Part shown: positions 32,425 to 44,640 of the stretch, in pieces
How the letters are laid out: the number at the start of each line of letters is the position of its first letter
Numbering within the stretch: position 1 is the stretch's first letter
Assembly (NCBI GenBank): GCA_039583875.1
Contig: CM077163.1
Span: 107,703,213-107,767,212 of the forward strand
DNA from: Platanthera guangdongensis
Taxonomy: Eukaryota > Streptophyta > Magnoliopsida > Asparagales > Orchidaceae
Reading direction: 5' to 3'
Length of the DNA: 64,000 bases
Program-made: the position numbers and the translations under genes
Notes under the pieces: generated by a model
The model's database searches: none
The model's input: the letters and a program-made list of their open reading frames with translations, nothing else
Told to the model about the DNA's origin: nothing

Positions 32425-33119
32425 CTCCCACTTGATCTTGAAAGCTTCAAACAAAAGCTTCACAAACAATGAGCGGCATCTAGCAATGCATCATTGCTCC
32501 CAAGCAATAAGAGTTAATAACTTGAAAGCCATTGTGACCAATGTATCAGTGTTGTCATGTCGTTTCATTCCCTACATCCTGATAGAGCTAGAGACATAGA
32601 CCATGTCACCCTCATAATTGTTCAATCTCAGTTTCTGATCTAGAATGGACTTCCAGAAATTGGTGAGCCCAATATCACATATTCACTCAACAAAGCATGG
32701 TCATATATTTTTTAGTCCCATTACATCAAGGGGCCCATGGATCCAATTCCTATCATATAGGGGAAAAATCACATCTCTGCTCACACGAAACACCCAAATG
32801 ATTCCTAACATACCCAATAACCACAGGTATCATTAAACTTTCTCTATACTGAACTTTTGATAGCATCAAAGCATGCTCTTTCTCACTCGATGAATGCTGT
32901 GACTTCAGGTCAAAGGACCCCAAACACCATTACCACTTGAGCCATACTTGTGACACATTCATATAACAATCCACAAAGTACTCTCATAGTGGGTCTGTCG
33001 TGTATAACTTGTTCACTAACAAGTATCCATGTGATAACTTGATATCACAAATTCATGACCTGTGAGAACCGGTCATCAGTCGACGCACATGCTAGTCTTA
33101 ATGTATCATCATCGCCCTT
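32425..33119 (-). mobile_element. Copia 3' untranslated region next to the 31.2-kb LTR
   Basis: No ORF. On the minus strand it ends in CAAGTGGGAGACT, the usual copia polypurine tract, immediately before the LTR. The interior is like the long gene-free 3' leaders of some Angela/Bianca-like copia elements. It is cut at 33119 by the next SIRE LTR. Confidence 0.5.
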
Positions 33120-33847
33120 TGAAAGTATCTAGCATCTACCTAAATCACCTAGAGGCAGGTGAATAGGTGATGTCTGTGTCTTTTCACTAAATAAAAATTA
33201 CTTTAAAAATCAAGCTCACAAACATTGAGATTTATAGTGGTTCCCCGAATTGGGTACGTACACATTCCCGCCTCGCCTATCTTCCATGAAGGGCTAGATT
33301 CAGCAATTTCACCAAACTCAGATTTCTACAAATCTAACACCTCAAAGCTGCAACTCCTATAACTTGGAGACGACGCTCCTACCACTCGATCTGCAACCGT
33401 ATCTACGACTCGATCCATAAACGGATCTACAACTCGATCCACAAACCGGATCTACAACTCGATCCACAAACCGGATCAACAACTCAATCCACAAACTAGA
33501 TTTACAACTCAGAGAAAATCTCCTACAAAATTAAATGAATATTACAAAATATTACATTCACTTTGCCATGATTTGAGATCTTCAATCCGTCATTCTTCAA
33601 GAATAGTAGATCTTGAAAACACTTGGAGAACACGAAATATGTAGACTTGGAACATCATGAATCCTGACTTTAATCCAGTCGTGTATGTCGAAGAAGATGA
33701 ATCGCACTGTATGTCTGCAACCGATCGGAGAAATCGCAAAGTTACTATGTGCCTGCGGCGGACGGGCAGAAATCTGATATTGGAAATTTTTCTAGATTTG
33801 AAATGAGAACAATAGCACGATTAGATGGAAAAGAAATATCCCCTAGG

Positions 33848-33855
33848 TATTTATA
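33848..33855 (-). promoter_or_regulatory. TATA box, SIRE element 3 LTR
   Basis: TATAAATA on the minus strand in a CTATAAATACCTAGGG context, about 110 bases downstream of the palindrome array. Confidence 0.65.
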
Positions 33856-33959
33856 GGTATATTCCTTCTGACGGTTATAAGAAAATTTCCAAAAACAAAA
33901 CCTAGAAGGTGTTGTGCATGGCCGACCAAATCCCGAACCAGAGCTTTGAAAATTTCGGA

Positions 33960-34510
33960 AAAATGACCTAAGTCAAATTCGTCGAGTAGCCGAGTTTGAT
34001 TAGTATACTCACTGAATGGTCTATGATATATGTCGAATTAGACATGGAAAAATCAGCTCAGGATAGCCAAACACTCAACGCCAAAATGGAGAATCATACT
34101 TGAAGAATTTGTCAAGTATCAGCTGGTATACTCGACGAATTTGTCGAGCATAGCCTAAAAAACTCACCGCTCTCGAAGACAGGACAAGAAATATTCGACG
34201 AATGAGACTTAAAATAATCTAGAGAAGTAGTGTCGAATGGACTCAACAAATTCAGCATGTATCGTCTAGTATATTCGACGAATTCGTCGAGTATCGTTAG
34301 ATACATTCGACGAATTCGACGAGTATAAACAATGATACTCGACAAATTTTAATTGGCGGATTTTCCAATTATAAGAGAATTTGCCCAAATTACAAATGAT
34401 AAATTCGTCGAGTGTTGTACGGTATATACAACGAATTTAACGAATATGAATCAGCATACTTGACGAATTCAATGAGTATTCCTAGCCATACTCGACAAAT
34501 TTTACTTTGA
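33960..34510 (-). repeat. U3 palindrome array (ATTCGACGAATTCGTCGAGTAT)
   Basis: Ten or more units built on TTCGACGAATTCGTCGA, itself a near-perfect palindrome, often spaced by GTATCGT. Positioned between the LTR start and the TATA box as in the other LTRs. Confidence 0.85.
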
Positions 34511-34587
34511 TTCCAAGCCTTGGTCATTCCTTGATACGTATCCTATACTTGAGATAGAAGTACACTCCAATAGAGAGATTATATGGT

Positions 34588-34800
34588 GATGTTGCAGCTC
34601 AGTTGGTGATGAGAGCTGTTAGGTAAGATCTTTATCAAGGGGGCTGGGTTCGAGACCTCGCCCCAACATCTCGTCGCGTTGAGAATAGGCGCGGTCATGG
34701 GTGGGGTGCTTGGGCTGCAGCACGGCAGTGGTCGCCAGAACGTGGTCCTCTGGCTAGGCCAACCGAGAGGGGTCGGCTCGGCACTACTGCATCACATGGG
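34588..34800 (+). mobile_element. tRNA-derived SINE-like unit
   Basis: GCAGCTCAGTTGG (34594-34606) fits a tRNA A box and GGGTTCGAGACCT (34647-34658) a B box. GATGTTG (34588-34594) can pair with CAACATC just after the B box, like an acceptor stem. No proper anticodon stem forms, and unrelated DNA (GGGTGGGGTGCTTGGGC...) follows, so this is a SINE head rather than a tRNA gene. The 3' limit is uncertain. It sits in U3 of the SIRE 3 LTR, upstream of its palindrome array. Confidence 0.55.
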
Positions 34801-35133
34801 AGTCAACACATTGGCTTACACAATGAGGGGTTACATTGTATAGTCCTGTGTTTACTGACCCACTATAACCTGACATTGTTGTGTACTTAGCAATGAAAAC
34901 CTGCATGTACATAGCTCAAAGTTGCAGCATCAAATACAGTCATAATTCATCTTTGCTTAACTGGACCGTTCTTCTAATTCAGGTTATTGTGGATACAATA
35001 CACAACAATTTCCCGTCATTTGAAGAAGTCAGAACCCTATAAGCTAAGGTGAATTATACATAACAAATGATAAAACATAAAGATAAGAAAAGATAAGTGA
35101 AACTAAAAAATAACAACACGCATTCCCAGTCAA

Positions 35134-35137
<4 letters not shown>

Positions 35138-35228
<91 letters not shown>
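35138..35228. repeat. (TA)n microsatellite, about 45 units
   Basis: An uninterrupted TA run, in the 3' spacer of SIRE element 3 between the LTR and the envelope-like ORF. Confidence 0.98.
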
Positions 35229-35230
<2 letters not shown>

Positions 35231-35294
35231 AAGTTTTTTTTATTGGGAGGGGGCAACCCACAATACTCAAAATAAAACACATAATATATGAGTA

Positions 35295-37990
35295 TTGGCT
35301 CTGCCTGCTCTGCTTCTTCAACCTTTGCCTGTCAAAATAAGCCCTTAGCTTCGAAATGTACTTTGGAGGGGCTGGAGGCATCAGATCAGCATTCTGATTG
35401 CTTTTAAAATGTATCCTTCTCTTTGTACATGCGAGCTTATACTTGTTCCATTCTTCTTGATCGTAGTGGTGCTGATGTTTTTCACCACGAAGGTCGACCA
35501 AGGAGAATGTATCTAAGATAATTCCTCTGGATATATGGTTGCAAACCTCTTGAATCTCTCTGTTTGGCTCTACTCGAACTGGCTCTGACCTTATTGTAAA
35601 CGAGCCTTCTCCATATCTTCTTCGCTTATAAACTAGAGCAGCTGGTATGTCTTCAAAAAGGTGAACATCTGGAGCCTCAGCAGCAACAATAGCCTGTGTG
35701 TCTGCCCAATATTAAGAGTACTCCACAGCAAGATGAACCTCATCATGAGAAGGCACAAAAAGTGTTTGATCTTCTAGGCCTGGCCTACCAAAGATCTCCT
35801 TGTGAAGCCACGAGAAGTTGCCAAAGCTGTTGTCATTTACTCCTTTGAAATTTTCTAACATCGCTTCCTCAAGTTCATTAACTTTTATGACCACCTTAAC
35901 TTCCAAGGTATCCTCCCCCTTTCTAAATACTTCAGCCAAAGAATTTGCATAAGCTTGCATGCTATTGCTATATTGTGTCATCGAATTATTATGAGCTTCA
36001 ATCATAGTTTTGGCATTAGTATCAACATTGCACATAACTTTCTGATTGCTCTCTAGTTCTTTCATGATAAAATTTACCCCCTTTTCACCTTGAATAAACA
36101 AGAAGTCTAGCTTGGCATCTAGCTTATCAAATCTGACTTTAACCTCTGCTAGGCCGTTGTTCAGATCTCTTTCTGTTTCTTTCACCTTTTTCAGAACTCT
36201 CTGCATTGAGGAATCAAAATATGCTTTCTTCTTGGCCAACATCGCTTCCATGCTTTCCAAGATTGAATTTTTAGGAGTAAAACTTTGGATCTCAAGGATA
36301 GGAGTGCTAGGAAGATCCTCACTAGATGACTCATCTATCGAAGATAAATGAGCTTTAAAAGTTGTAGGACAGTCTATCGCAGCAGTCAGAACTGGAGTCT
36401 GCTCCTCCACATCTCCTTCCTCATTAAAGAGAACCACAACCACCTCTACAGTAGTAGGAGGTGAATTTGGCTTTTTATCTATCCTTTTCTCAGGGTTGTG
36501 CAAGAATTTAGAAACCTCAGTAGTAACTTGTATAGAGGGCTTAATCGCCTCCCCCTCAGAGGATGAAGAAGGAATAATTTCTGGGAGAGGGACAATCAAG
36601 TTATCCATTACCATGAGCTCATTAGCAGCACCATCAATATCAGCAGCAACAACTTTTGACTTGTTAGAATAAATCATCATCTCATATGTAGCAATCTCAA
36701 TCTCATAATAATCAATTGTTAGGTCATCATCAGTAACATCAGCATCTAAGTCCTACTAAAAATTAGCACCATCATCACCATCAACATCATCTTGCTCAGA
36801 AGGAGCTAGAACCTCTTCCTCAGCAACCTCTTCCATAGCAGCAATAGGCACAATCTCAGAAATAGATGCAAGGCCTATGACAGTAACCTCGGAGAGAAGA
36901 CACCTGACTCTTATTCTGCAACTGTAGCATCTAGAACTGTCACTGACACTGGAGTCACACTCAAGGGCACTATGCTAGTGGTCACTTGTGTTTTAACTGA
37001 CTCCCCCGCATTTCCTGCACTCAGACTCTCAAGAATTTCACTATTGTGTAGAGTAGGAATCATGTCCTCAGGTACTTATTCTATCTCCTCCACATGTAGA
37101 TCTGGAGCTCCCCTTGCCTAATGATCCTCCTATACCACCGTGAGAAGATAATTGAGTCGATCTTCTTCAGGTGATTGATAGGCACACCTATGCTCATATC
37201 ATACCTGTCACCATCCAGTTGATTCAGGTACAGGCTAATAATACTCTCAAAGTTTGGAGTGCGACGACTATCCCTGATCTTCTCAAAAAGTAGAGCACCC
37301 CAATCAAGTATCTTTCGGCAGATGATGGCTACTAGGGTTTTGAACATCTTAGTATAAAGGTAATTGTGGGACCCGGTTTTGCACAACAGCGCCATGCCCG
37401 GGATGTCTGATAAAAGCTTCCCTTATTTGTTCCTTCCTTTGCGCTGAACAACTTTTCTAACTCAGGGTAGTCCATAAAATAGGAGAGCCCTAGGAATTCA
37501 TCCTCATCTAGGTAGTCGGCTTCTTCACAAGTTGGAAGCCGCAACTACCTTGAGAGGAGTGACGTTTCACTTTGACCTTAGTCTTTTGAACCTTGCTCTT
37601 GATGAATGTATCTTCATGACGGAGCTTGGCATTATGGAAGAATTCGAGAACTTCCTTGTCCAGAACCTTGCATGGATGTTCCATGATAAAGAAGAGTCTA
37701 GCAGTCTCCATCATGAGGATAATATTGCAGAATTCATCGGAGGATGAGGCAAACCCTATACAAACCACCTCTCCACCTCCCAGCAATCCACTAGTGCTTC
37801 AAGGAGCCATGGAGAATCACCAAAACTATAATCTGGATTACTGTGTTGTTGTATCTTGTCAGAATCATTGAGATCACGGTGTCGTGATTTCGAACTGACG
37901 GAAGAACAATCGCAAGAAACTTATTTAGGGTTTAGGTCTGCTGGAGCCTTGGGATCACGCAGTGGATTTCTGTCACTAACTTGGCGATGT
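35295..37990 (-). pseudogene. SIRE element 3 envelope-like third ORF, broken
   Basis: Starting near 37800, a frame with SSDEFCNI and MEHPCKVLDKEVLEFFHNAKLR is followed by a block ending ILDWGALLFEKIRDS (37395-37081). This is the layout of the helical N-terminal half of SIRE third ORFs. A gap with stops (37080-36690) leads to a 322-codon open frame (36680-35712): acidic/Ser-rich, then a long coiled coil (LAEVKVRFDKLDAKLDFLF). The C-terminal part continues after a stop to about 35295 (RRRYGEGSFTIRSEP). No signal peptide or clear membrane span remains. Envelope function is only a proposal for this family. Confidence 0.65.
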
Positions 37991-38369
37991 CGATCGAGAG
38001 CAACAAACTGTCGGAGGAAGAAGATGAACATTATCATGGGAGCCGAACCGTCGGGAGGAGGGTTGCGATTTTGCGCCGAATCAGCTAGTTTCGGTGAGTG
38101 TTGTCGGTTATGCCCTTTTAACCGTATTCCGTATATATTTTTTTATTTTTAAAATTGACCTAGAAGGCGCATACCTGGAAATTTGCGGCTCTTTAGATCA
38201 AATATAGAAATGTAGAATTTTGATGTATGTGAAATATGTCGAGTTTCGCTGGAGGTCGAGTTAGATTCGGCGAGTATCGCATGAATATCAAACGAATCAG
38301 TGACTTGGGCTCTGATACTCAACGAATTTGCCTTGGGGCAATTTTCTTCCAATGTGTAGCATTTCTCGA
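37991..38369 (-). other. Spacer between pol and envelope-like ORF, SIRE element 3
   Basis: No coding similarity. Two or three GATACTCAACGAATTTG / GTCGAGTTTCGCTGG units echo the LTR palindrome words, as in the same position of copia element 1. Confidence 0.5.
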
Positions 38370-40186
38370 GGGAGTTCCATCTTGCTTGGCCTTCTTCTTG
38401 AGTTTATGTTCAGCATGCCTAGTTCCATTTTGCAGAACGAGAACTTGGCCTCGTCCAGCGGCTTCGTAAAAATCTCTGCGATCTGCTTATCCGTCGGGAA
38501 CTAGATGAGAGCTATATCCTTGTTCTCCACTTGTTCCCGGATAAAGTGGTACCGCACCAGGATGTGCTTTGTCTGGCTATGAGAGACTGGATTATTCGTG
38601 ATTGTTATTGCACTATATCACTAGAAATACATTGGAATCTCTTTAAACTTCAAGTTATAGTCTTCAAGTTGATTCCAGATCCACAGAAGCTATGCACAAC
38701 AACTACCCACAGAGATATACTATGACTCAGCCGCAGAAGTTGCTACACAATTCTGCTTCTTACTGGTCCATGTAATAAGCCATCTTTCGAGGAATTGGCA
38801 TGTCCCGGAAGTATTTTTCCTGTCATCCTTGCTTCCTGAAAATTGGCATTTGAAAAACCAATTAGCTCGACATTATTATTTCTTAGGTACCATAAGCCAA
38901 GATTGGGTGTACCATTAATGTATCTTAAAATTCACTTTGCAACAACGTAGTGAGGTTCTTTTGAGTTCACCTGAAATCTAGCGCAGACACATGTTGAACA
39001 CATTATATCTGATCTACTGGCTGTGAGGTAGAGCAAGGATCCAATTATGCTTCTGTACTTGGTTTTATAAAAAGGTTTACCTTTCTCATCCTTATTCAGA
39101 GACATAGTTGAACCCATTGGAGTCCTCATAGAGGTTGAGTTCTCCATTCATAATTTCTTAAGAATCTACTTGGTCAACTTCGTCTGAGAGATGAAAATTC
39201 CATCTTTAGATTGTTTCACCTGAAGTCCTAAGATATACTTCAGCCCTGTCATACTGCTCATTTCAAACCTCCCTTGCATAAGTTTGTAAAACTTCTTGCA
39301 AAGGATGTATTTCGTAAAGCCAAAAACAATATCGTCGATATAGATTTGAACTAGCAGAATCTTATCTTTTACTTCCCCAAGAAATGATGTCTTGCCTATC
39401 TTCCATCTTTTGAACTTGTTTACAAGGAGGATGCTAGACAATATCTCACACCAAGCTCGTGGAGCTTACTTTAAGCCGTATATAGCTTTATTTAGAAAGT
39501 AACCATGATCAGGGTGAGTTTAGTTTACAAAACTTGGGTGTTGCGCTACGTATACTTCCTCTTTCAGATTCCTGTTTAGGAATGCTGACTTCACGTCCAT
39601 TTGGTAGACTATGATGCCTTTGAGGGCAGCATACGCAAGAAACAACATGATCACCTCAAGCCTAGCTACTAGAGAAAAGGTCTGGTCGAAGTCGATCTCA
39701 TCTTCTTGTCTGTATCCTTGAGCTATAAGCCTGGCTTTATCCTTGATAATAACTCCATTTTCGTCCAGCTTATTTCTGAAGATCCACTTGGTGCCGATCA
39801 CATTCTATCCCTTGGTCCTGGGTACCAACTCATAGACTTTGCATCATTCAAACTAATTGGGCTCCTCATGCATTGCCAAAATCCAAGATGCCTCCTTGTT
39901 TGCCTCTTCAAATATCTTTGGCTCAACCTATGACGGAAAACTAAGATGCATAATCTACTTAGCTGTACCTCTTCTGGTTCTAACACCGTCGCATGGCTCT
40001 CTAATTATTTGATCAACTGGGTGATCTCTTATGTGTCTGAACACTAGATTTCTTTCTCTTCCACTAGCAGGCTCAGCAGTATTTGGTGCATCCTCTAGAG
40101 ATTGAGGCAATTCTTCCTCTAGAGGTTCTTCATCCACCAAGCCTGGATCGACGATCTTGACAGAGTTTGGATCTTCTTCCTTGATA
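38370..40186 (-). pseudogene. SIRE element 3 pol, C-terminal half (RT and RNase H)
   Basis: Minus strand from 40186: acidic linker, IGTKWIFRNKLDENGVIIKD with [20 protein letters not shown] (39801-39520), the RT active-site segment IYIDDIVFGFT (39441-39166; here YxDD is intact as YIDD), [19 protein letters not shown] (39147-38932) and a degenerate RNase H tail to about 38370. Frames change at least four times. Confidence 0.9.
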
Positions 40187-40191
40187 GCTTT
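40187..40191. repeat. Probable target-site duplication of solo LTR, left (GCTTT)
   Basis: GCTTT before 40192; GCTTC after 42095. Four of five bases match. Confidence 0.5.
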
Positions 40192-40387
40192 TGATAAGTC
40201 AATTTAGATTGTTATTGTAGTATAGTTTTTATTAAATAAATAGTATAGTTTATTTAGTTTTAAATTAATATGTAAAATAATTCGTTTCTTTTCATATTTT
40301 TAGGTCTATTTGGGCTGCAGATAACAAGTTGGAGCATGCAAGGCTAATCAGGAGAACAAAAAGAGAATTTCTTCAAAAATCACATTT

Positions 40388-41160
40388 ACACGCCCAGGTC
40401 ACGGGCATGACCTTCAGGTTACGGGCGTGACATGTGGTTGTGACCCATAAAGGAGCTCCAGAGTACTTGTCACGTCGGATTAAAGTTACACGCCCAGGTC
40501 ACCGGCATGACCTATTTGTCATGGGCGTGACCAGCAGGCGTGACTAGCTGATGGGGCTGAAGTTTAGATTCCAGATAGTTTGCAAGTTACATGCCCTGGT
40601 CACGGGCGTAACCTTAGGGTCACGGGCATGACACCAGGAGTTTTCAGTAGACGGAGTGAAGATGTCAATTCCAGATCATTTTCGCCCTACACGCCTCGAT
40701 CACGGGCGTGACTTTTGGGTCAAGGGTGTGACAGCAAGAATGACATCCAGGCGTGTTGCTCTTAATGTCTCCCAATTTAGATCAAGTTGGTTTTTGGCTT
40801 ACACGCCCTAGGTCACGAGCGTGACCTTGGGGCGTGACCCTTCAACAACTGCTAGAGTTAATTCCCAACATTTCCAGTTCCCGCCATTTCTAGTAACAAT
40901 AAAGACACGCCCTAGGTCACGAGTGTGACCTAGGGGCGTGACCCTTCAGCAACTGCCAGAGTTATTTCCCGCCGTTTCGAGTTCCCGCCGTTTCTTGTAA
41001 CAGACTTGACACTCCCAAGGTCACGGGCATGACCGAGGGGTGTGACCCGCAGATCGGCGAATTTTGGCGGTTTCTCCCAACGTTCCCGAGCTTTTTAGGA
41101 GACGGTTCTGAGCCTTACACACCGGAGGTCACGGGCGTGAACTAGGGGCGTGACCTTCCA
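40388..41160 (+). repeat. GGTCACGGGCGTGACC palindrome array in solo LTR
   Basis: About eight longer units, each with two or more GTCACGGGCGTGAC-type palindromes, separated by 30-60 bases of unique sequence. It ends ten bases before the TATA box. Confidence 0.9.
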
Positions 41161-41170
41161 GAAAATTGCC

Positions 41171-41177
41171 TATAAAT
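41171..41177 (+). promoter_or_regulatory. TATA box of the solo LTR
   Basis: TATAAAT right after the palindrome array. R and U5 would follow from about 41200. Confidence 0.7.
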
Positions 41178-42099
41178 TCCAAACAAAAGGAGGCATGTCG
41201 AGAGGCATCTAAGAGGCATCTAAGAGTAGTTCTTAGCCAGTTTTAGTAGTTTATTTTCTTATCTTTGCATTTCAGTTCTTTATGTAATTTCAATTTCATA
41301 GATTAGTTTTGTTTTGCTTTATTTCAATTCAAGCACTTTTTCTAACATGTTCTTGTTCATCTTTTATTGTAGTTACTTCATCATGTTAAGTAGCTAAACT
41401 TTATTTAGCAATTGATCATGATGAAATTTAAATTGAAATAAACTTTCTTTATTTTTCTCAAAATTGTCAAGCTTTCTATTTTTCCTCGCTATCGATTTAT
41501 CTTTGATTTACTTTGTGACGAATTCATATTTCGCGTATATGTTCTTCGATCCTAGATCTAGGATCTAGGATGACAGAGAGGTTGCCGATATGAGTAGATC
41601 GTGCAAAGATAAAAGGAGTTGCATGCACTCCTCGAGAGAGGACGACATAAATCCACCGGATTGGAGTCAAATCCAATAGTAGGGTTCACCGCTTAAAGCA
41701 AGCTTATGATTTTCAACTGGCCGAGGGGTCTTAATCGATCAACCTAAGGTTAGTCAAAAGCATGAGCTCTAGAGAGACGCTTTTGTATTCTTGGAACCTC
41801 CACGGTCGAATTAAGTGATTAGGAGCTTGTGGTTTTATCATTTCAAGAAAGTGTATTTTAGTCCAAAGGGATTCTAGATCAAGTGTTAATTTGCATTACA
41901 TAGAAATTTTCCATTTTAGTTTAATTATTCTCTATGATTTTTATTAGATAAAATAATATTAATTTGCATGAGTAGAAGTACTCAACAGGCCCCGAGTCTA
42001 ATACGACATTTCCTATGCTATATTTCGATAGGTACACTTGCCTATTTCGAGATTATAGTTTGAAATATTTTTAAAACAATAAAAATTCTTCATCAGCTT

Positions 42100-43071
42100 C
42101 ATCCAAGCTTAGTTCCTTGAACCTAGTACCTGCATCTGCACCAATAACACTAGACTAGCTGCTCTGGAGTACGCTTGTCTCATTAAATACAACATTGATT
42201 GACCCTTCTACCACTATAGTTTTCTTATTGAAAATCCTATATGCCTTACTATGGATACTATAACCTACAAAACTACCTTCAAAATATTTTTCACTAAACT
42301 TTGTACGGTAGTACTTCACCTTATTAAGTACGAAGCATTTACTTCCAAAGATTCTAAAATAGGACACAGTCAGTTTTTGACCTTCAATAGCTCATTGGGG
42401 ATCTTACGATAACTTTTGTTGATAAGTGCTCTATTTTGCACGTGATAAGTTGTCTTTACTGCTTCAGCCCAGAAGTACTCTAAAAGTGAAGTGTCGTTCA
42501 ACATAGTTGTACATGCTTTAATTAGGGATTTATTCCTTCTCTCAGCAACTCCATTTTGATGTGGAGTACGCGGGGAGGAAAACTCATGAAAGGTACCGTG
42601 ACTTCATCAAAATTCTTTCATGGCACCAGACTCAAATTCTTTTCCATTGTCACTTTTTATTTTGACCACTGAGTAGTTCAATTCATTCTGAATTTGCTGT
42701 ACAAAATTTGTGAATGTGTTAAAGGTGTCTGACTTGTGTTTCAGAAAGAACACCCGAGTAAAATGCTAGTAGTCATCAATAATTACTAACGTGTAGACCT
42801 TACCTCCTAAACCGTGAATAGTCATATGATTGAATAAGACCATATGAAGTAAGTTTAAACTTCTTGAAGAAACCTTTTCAGCAATACCCTTGAAGGTAGC
42901 CTTTATCTACTTACAAATTTGGCATGAGTGACACGGACTCTCTTTAAGTCACTTAATGCTAGGGGCATCTCGCACTAAGTTGTGAGAAAATAACATATTT
43001 ATTGTTTTGAAATTAATATGTGCTAATCTCTTGTGTCATTGGTCACAAAGAGACGCATTATCTTTTGCAAG
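42100..43071 (-). pseudogene. SIRE element 3 integrase remnant
   Basis: From 43071 on the minus strand: zinc-finger residues (HSCQICK-type), core motifs including KSDNGKEFES near 42640 and SSPRTPHQNGVAERRN near 42560, then FRIFGSKCFVLNKVKYYRTK (42367-42155). The catalytic Asp-Asn-Gly and Glu regions are recognisable. Stops and frameshifts disable it. Confidence 0.85.
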
Positions 43072-43379
43072 TGATGAGTCCAAGTTATATACATATTTTT
43101 GGACTCATCTGTGCTAGTTTTGTCGTTGATGCACTACACTTTAGACCCATAATTGTTCATATTTATTATTATGTCCATTCCTTGTTAAGTGCACTTTTGG
43201 CCCGTTTTCAGTGTGATTCCGTAGTTATTATACTTTTGCCCTACTTGGTGTTTTTCTGTGTCTGGAGAATGTGGAATGCCCATTTTAGTGGCTCTTCTGT
43301 TTTTGCTGCAGGTACAAAGGTCGTGTGTATGCTTCGGTATTGTTTGGGAATGTTTTTTGCCTAAGGGCCACTGATTGTG

Positions 43380-43720
43380 CATTTTACACATGCACGGTCA
43401 GTGAACTCCTTAGAGTATGACTGCTGGTGGTACGAGGTCAGTTCATCGAACCCCAAACGGTACAGGAATACTGCGCATGATCATTGGATCTATAGCGCAC
43501 GTCCACTGGTTGTGAGCCCCTGATCGTGCGCACTATACTCCATTTTCCAAGTTATTTATGCGGCAATCACATGATCATTGGACATAGTGCTCACGACCTC
43601 TGGTCGTGCGCCACAGCTCGTGCACGTTTATTCCATTTTTTGGAGTTCTGCCATTGCTATTCGCACAATCATGGGATCAAGTGTGCACGATCTCTGGTCA
43701 TGCGGCACTGATTGTGCGCT
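43380..43720 (+). repeat. U3 array of GTGCGC / TGATCGTGCGCACTA words
   Basis: Six to eight units with cores such as GATCGTGCGCACTAT and CTCACGACCTCTGGTCGTGCGCC, alternately inverted. Directly upstream of the TATTTAAA box. Confidence 0.75.
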
Positions 43721-43737
43721 CTGATTTTGTTTTGCCA

Positions 43738-43745
43738 TATTTAAA
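43738..43745 (+). promoter_or_regulatory. TATA-like box of the Athila/Tat-like LTR
   Basis: TATTTAAA in a GCCATATTTAAACC context, about 20 bases after the repeat array. Confidence 0.5.
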
Positions 43746-44640
43746 CCTGTGCTCTGCGAATTAGGGCAATGCGTTTCATTTTTCCGCCTCGCTGCTACAC
43801 ACGAAGCGCCATTTTTCACCCCCGTAGGTCCTCCACACATCTTCACCCTCTGGGAAGCTTTCACTGGCGATTCGAAACCATCTTCAACCCTTCGAATAGT
43901 TTCCAGCAAATAGTAGTGTGCAACAGAGATCTTTCGATACTACTCATTTGGGAAAAAAGGGAGAAAAGATTGAAGGAAAGGGAAGAAGATGGAGGAAGGC
44001 AAGTCGATTGACAACCCATTAACCTTCGCACATAACCAATGGTCTGAGCTGAGAAGTGGATGGACAACCCACCATTCCGGCCATGAACCACGGCTAGGCT
44101 TTCCCCCTATCAGTTTATTCTACCTCTTCTCATAGTGAAGTGTATTCTTAAGCTTGTAATGAACCTGAACTTACTTTTATTTGTCTATGAATGAAGTTTG
44201 CTTGGGATAGTTACATATTCTTTGTTAGCTGTGATGCACTCGTCTCTATTCATATCCACTCCACGCGCATACTAGAACCACTCTAGCAAAGGCTAGTGTT
44301 GGTAGTTGAAGAGGTGATTGCGACCCTCACTCTCCGCACGTATGTTCATTCCATCCACAAGCCTACTCGTCCATTCGCCTCACGAAGCACAGCATAGCAT
44401 CCTACACTAGATCCATCCACCAAGCGAAGCAGTGCTTACGACCCGCATTAGTTCTCTTTTTGTTTTATTACCATTAAGAATCGAAAACAAACCTTCTTTG
44501 TTGTTTCGTTTAACTCTTAGTAACGATCTTTCTACGACGCTATCATGATACCCAACCTGCATTCCCTCGAAATCGACATTCGAGGAAGTTATTCCCAAAA
44601 TTATTACTTGACAGCGACCGGTGCACTTGCCGATTCAACA

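Larger units (their letters stand above)
33120..35007 (-). repeat. SIRE element 3, 3' LTR (1888 bp, including SINE-like insertion)
   Basis: Starts TGTTGTGTATTGTATCC at 35007 on the minus strand and ends at TGAAAGT (33120). It shares the CCTAGAGG...GTGAATAGG and TTTATAGTGGTTCCCC blocks with element 2's LTRs. Contains a TTCGACGAATTCGTCGA array and a TATA box at 33848-33855. Confidence 0.85.
40192..42095 (+). mobile_element. Solo LTR (1904 bp) inside SIRE element 3 pol
   Basis: Begins TGATAAGTC and ends TTCATCA. The two sides join copia pol (linker at 40186, integrase C-terminus at 42100), so it is an insertion. No internal region is present, so it is the product of LTR-LTR recombination. The GCCCCGAGTC...GGTACACTTGCCTATTTCGAG end is like Athila/Tat-group gypsy LTRs. 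TATA box 41171-41177. Confidence 0.75.
33120..43071 (-). mobile_element. SIRE-type copia element 3, 5' end missing, with nested solo LTR and SINE
   Basis: On the minus strand: pol (43071 to about 38370, split by a solo LTR), envelope-like ORF (about 37990 to 35295), PPT region, 3' LTR (35007-33120). Gag and the 5' LTR are absent; the upstream end is cut by the LTR at 43072. LTR ends and layout parallel element 2, but the sequence is a distinct family. Confidence 0.85.
43072..44640 (+). repeat. Athila/Tat-like LTR (about 1.57 kb)
   Basis: Starts TGATGAGTCCAAG, whose first 37 bases form an inverted repeat (GATGAGTCCAA...TTGGACTCATC). Ends GCACTTGCCGATTCAACA, then CTTCGTTGTCGGGGAATGC, which resembles the primer-site region of Athila/Tat elements (GCCGTTGTCGGGGA). 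Contains a CGTGCGC array and a TATTTAAA box. No partner LTR is seen. Confidence 0.6.

Noticed and set aside
34588..34669. Functional tRNA gene
   Set aside because: A box, B box and an acceptor-like pairing exist, but there is no anticodon stem; better explained as a SINE head.
35130..35291. Frames running through YIYIYIYI
   Set aside because: Translation of the (TA)n microsatellite.
40388..41160. CRISPR-like array of palindromic repeats
   Set aside because: Units are unevenly spaced and degenerate, lie inside a plant LTR, and no cas gene is possible in this context.
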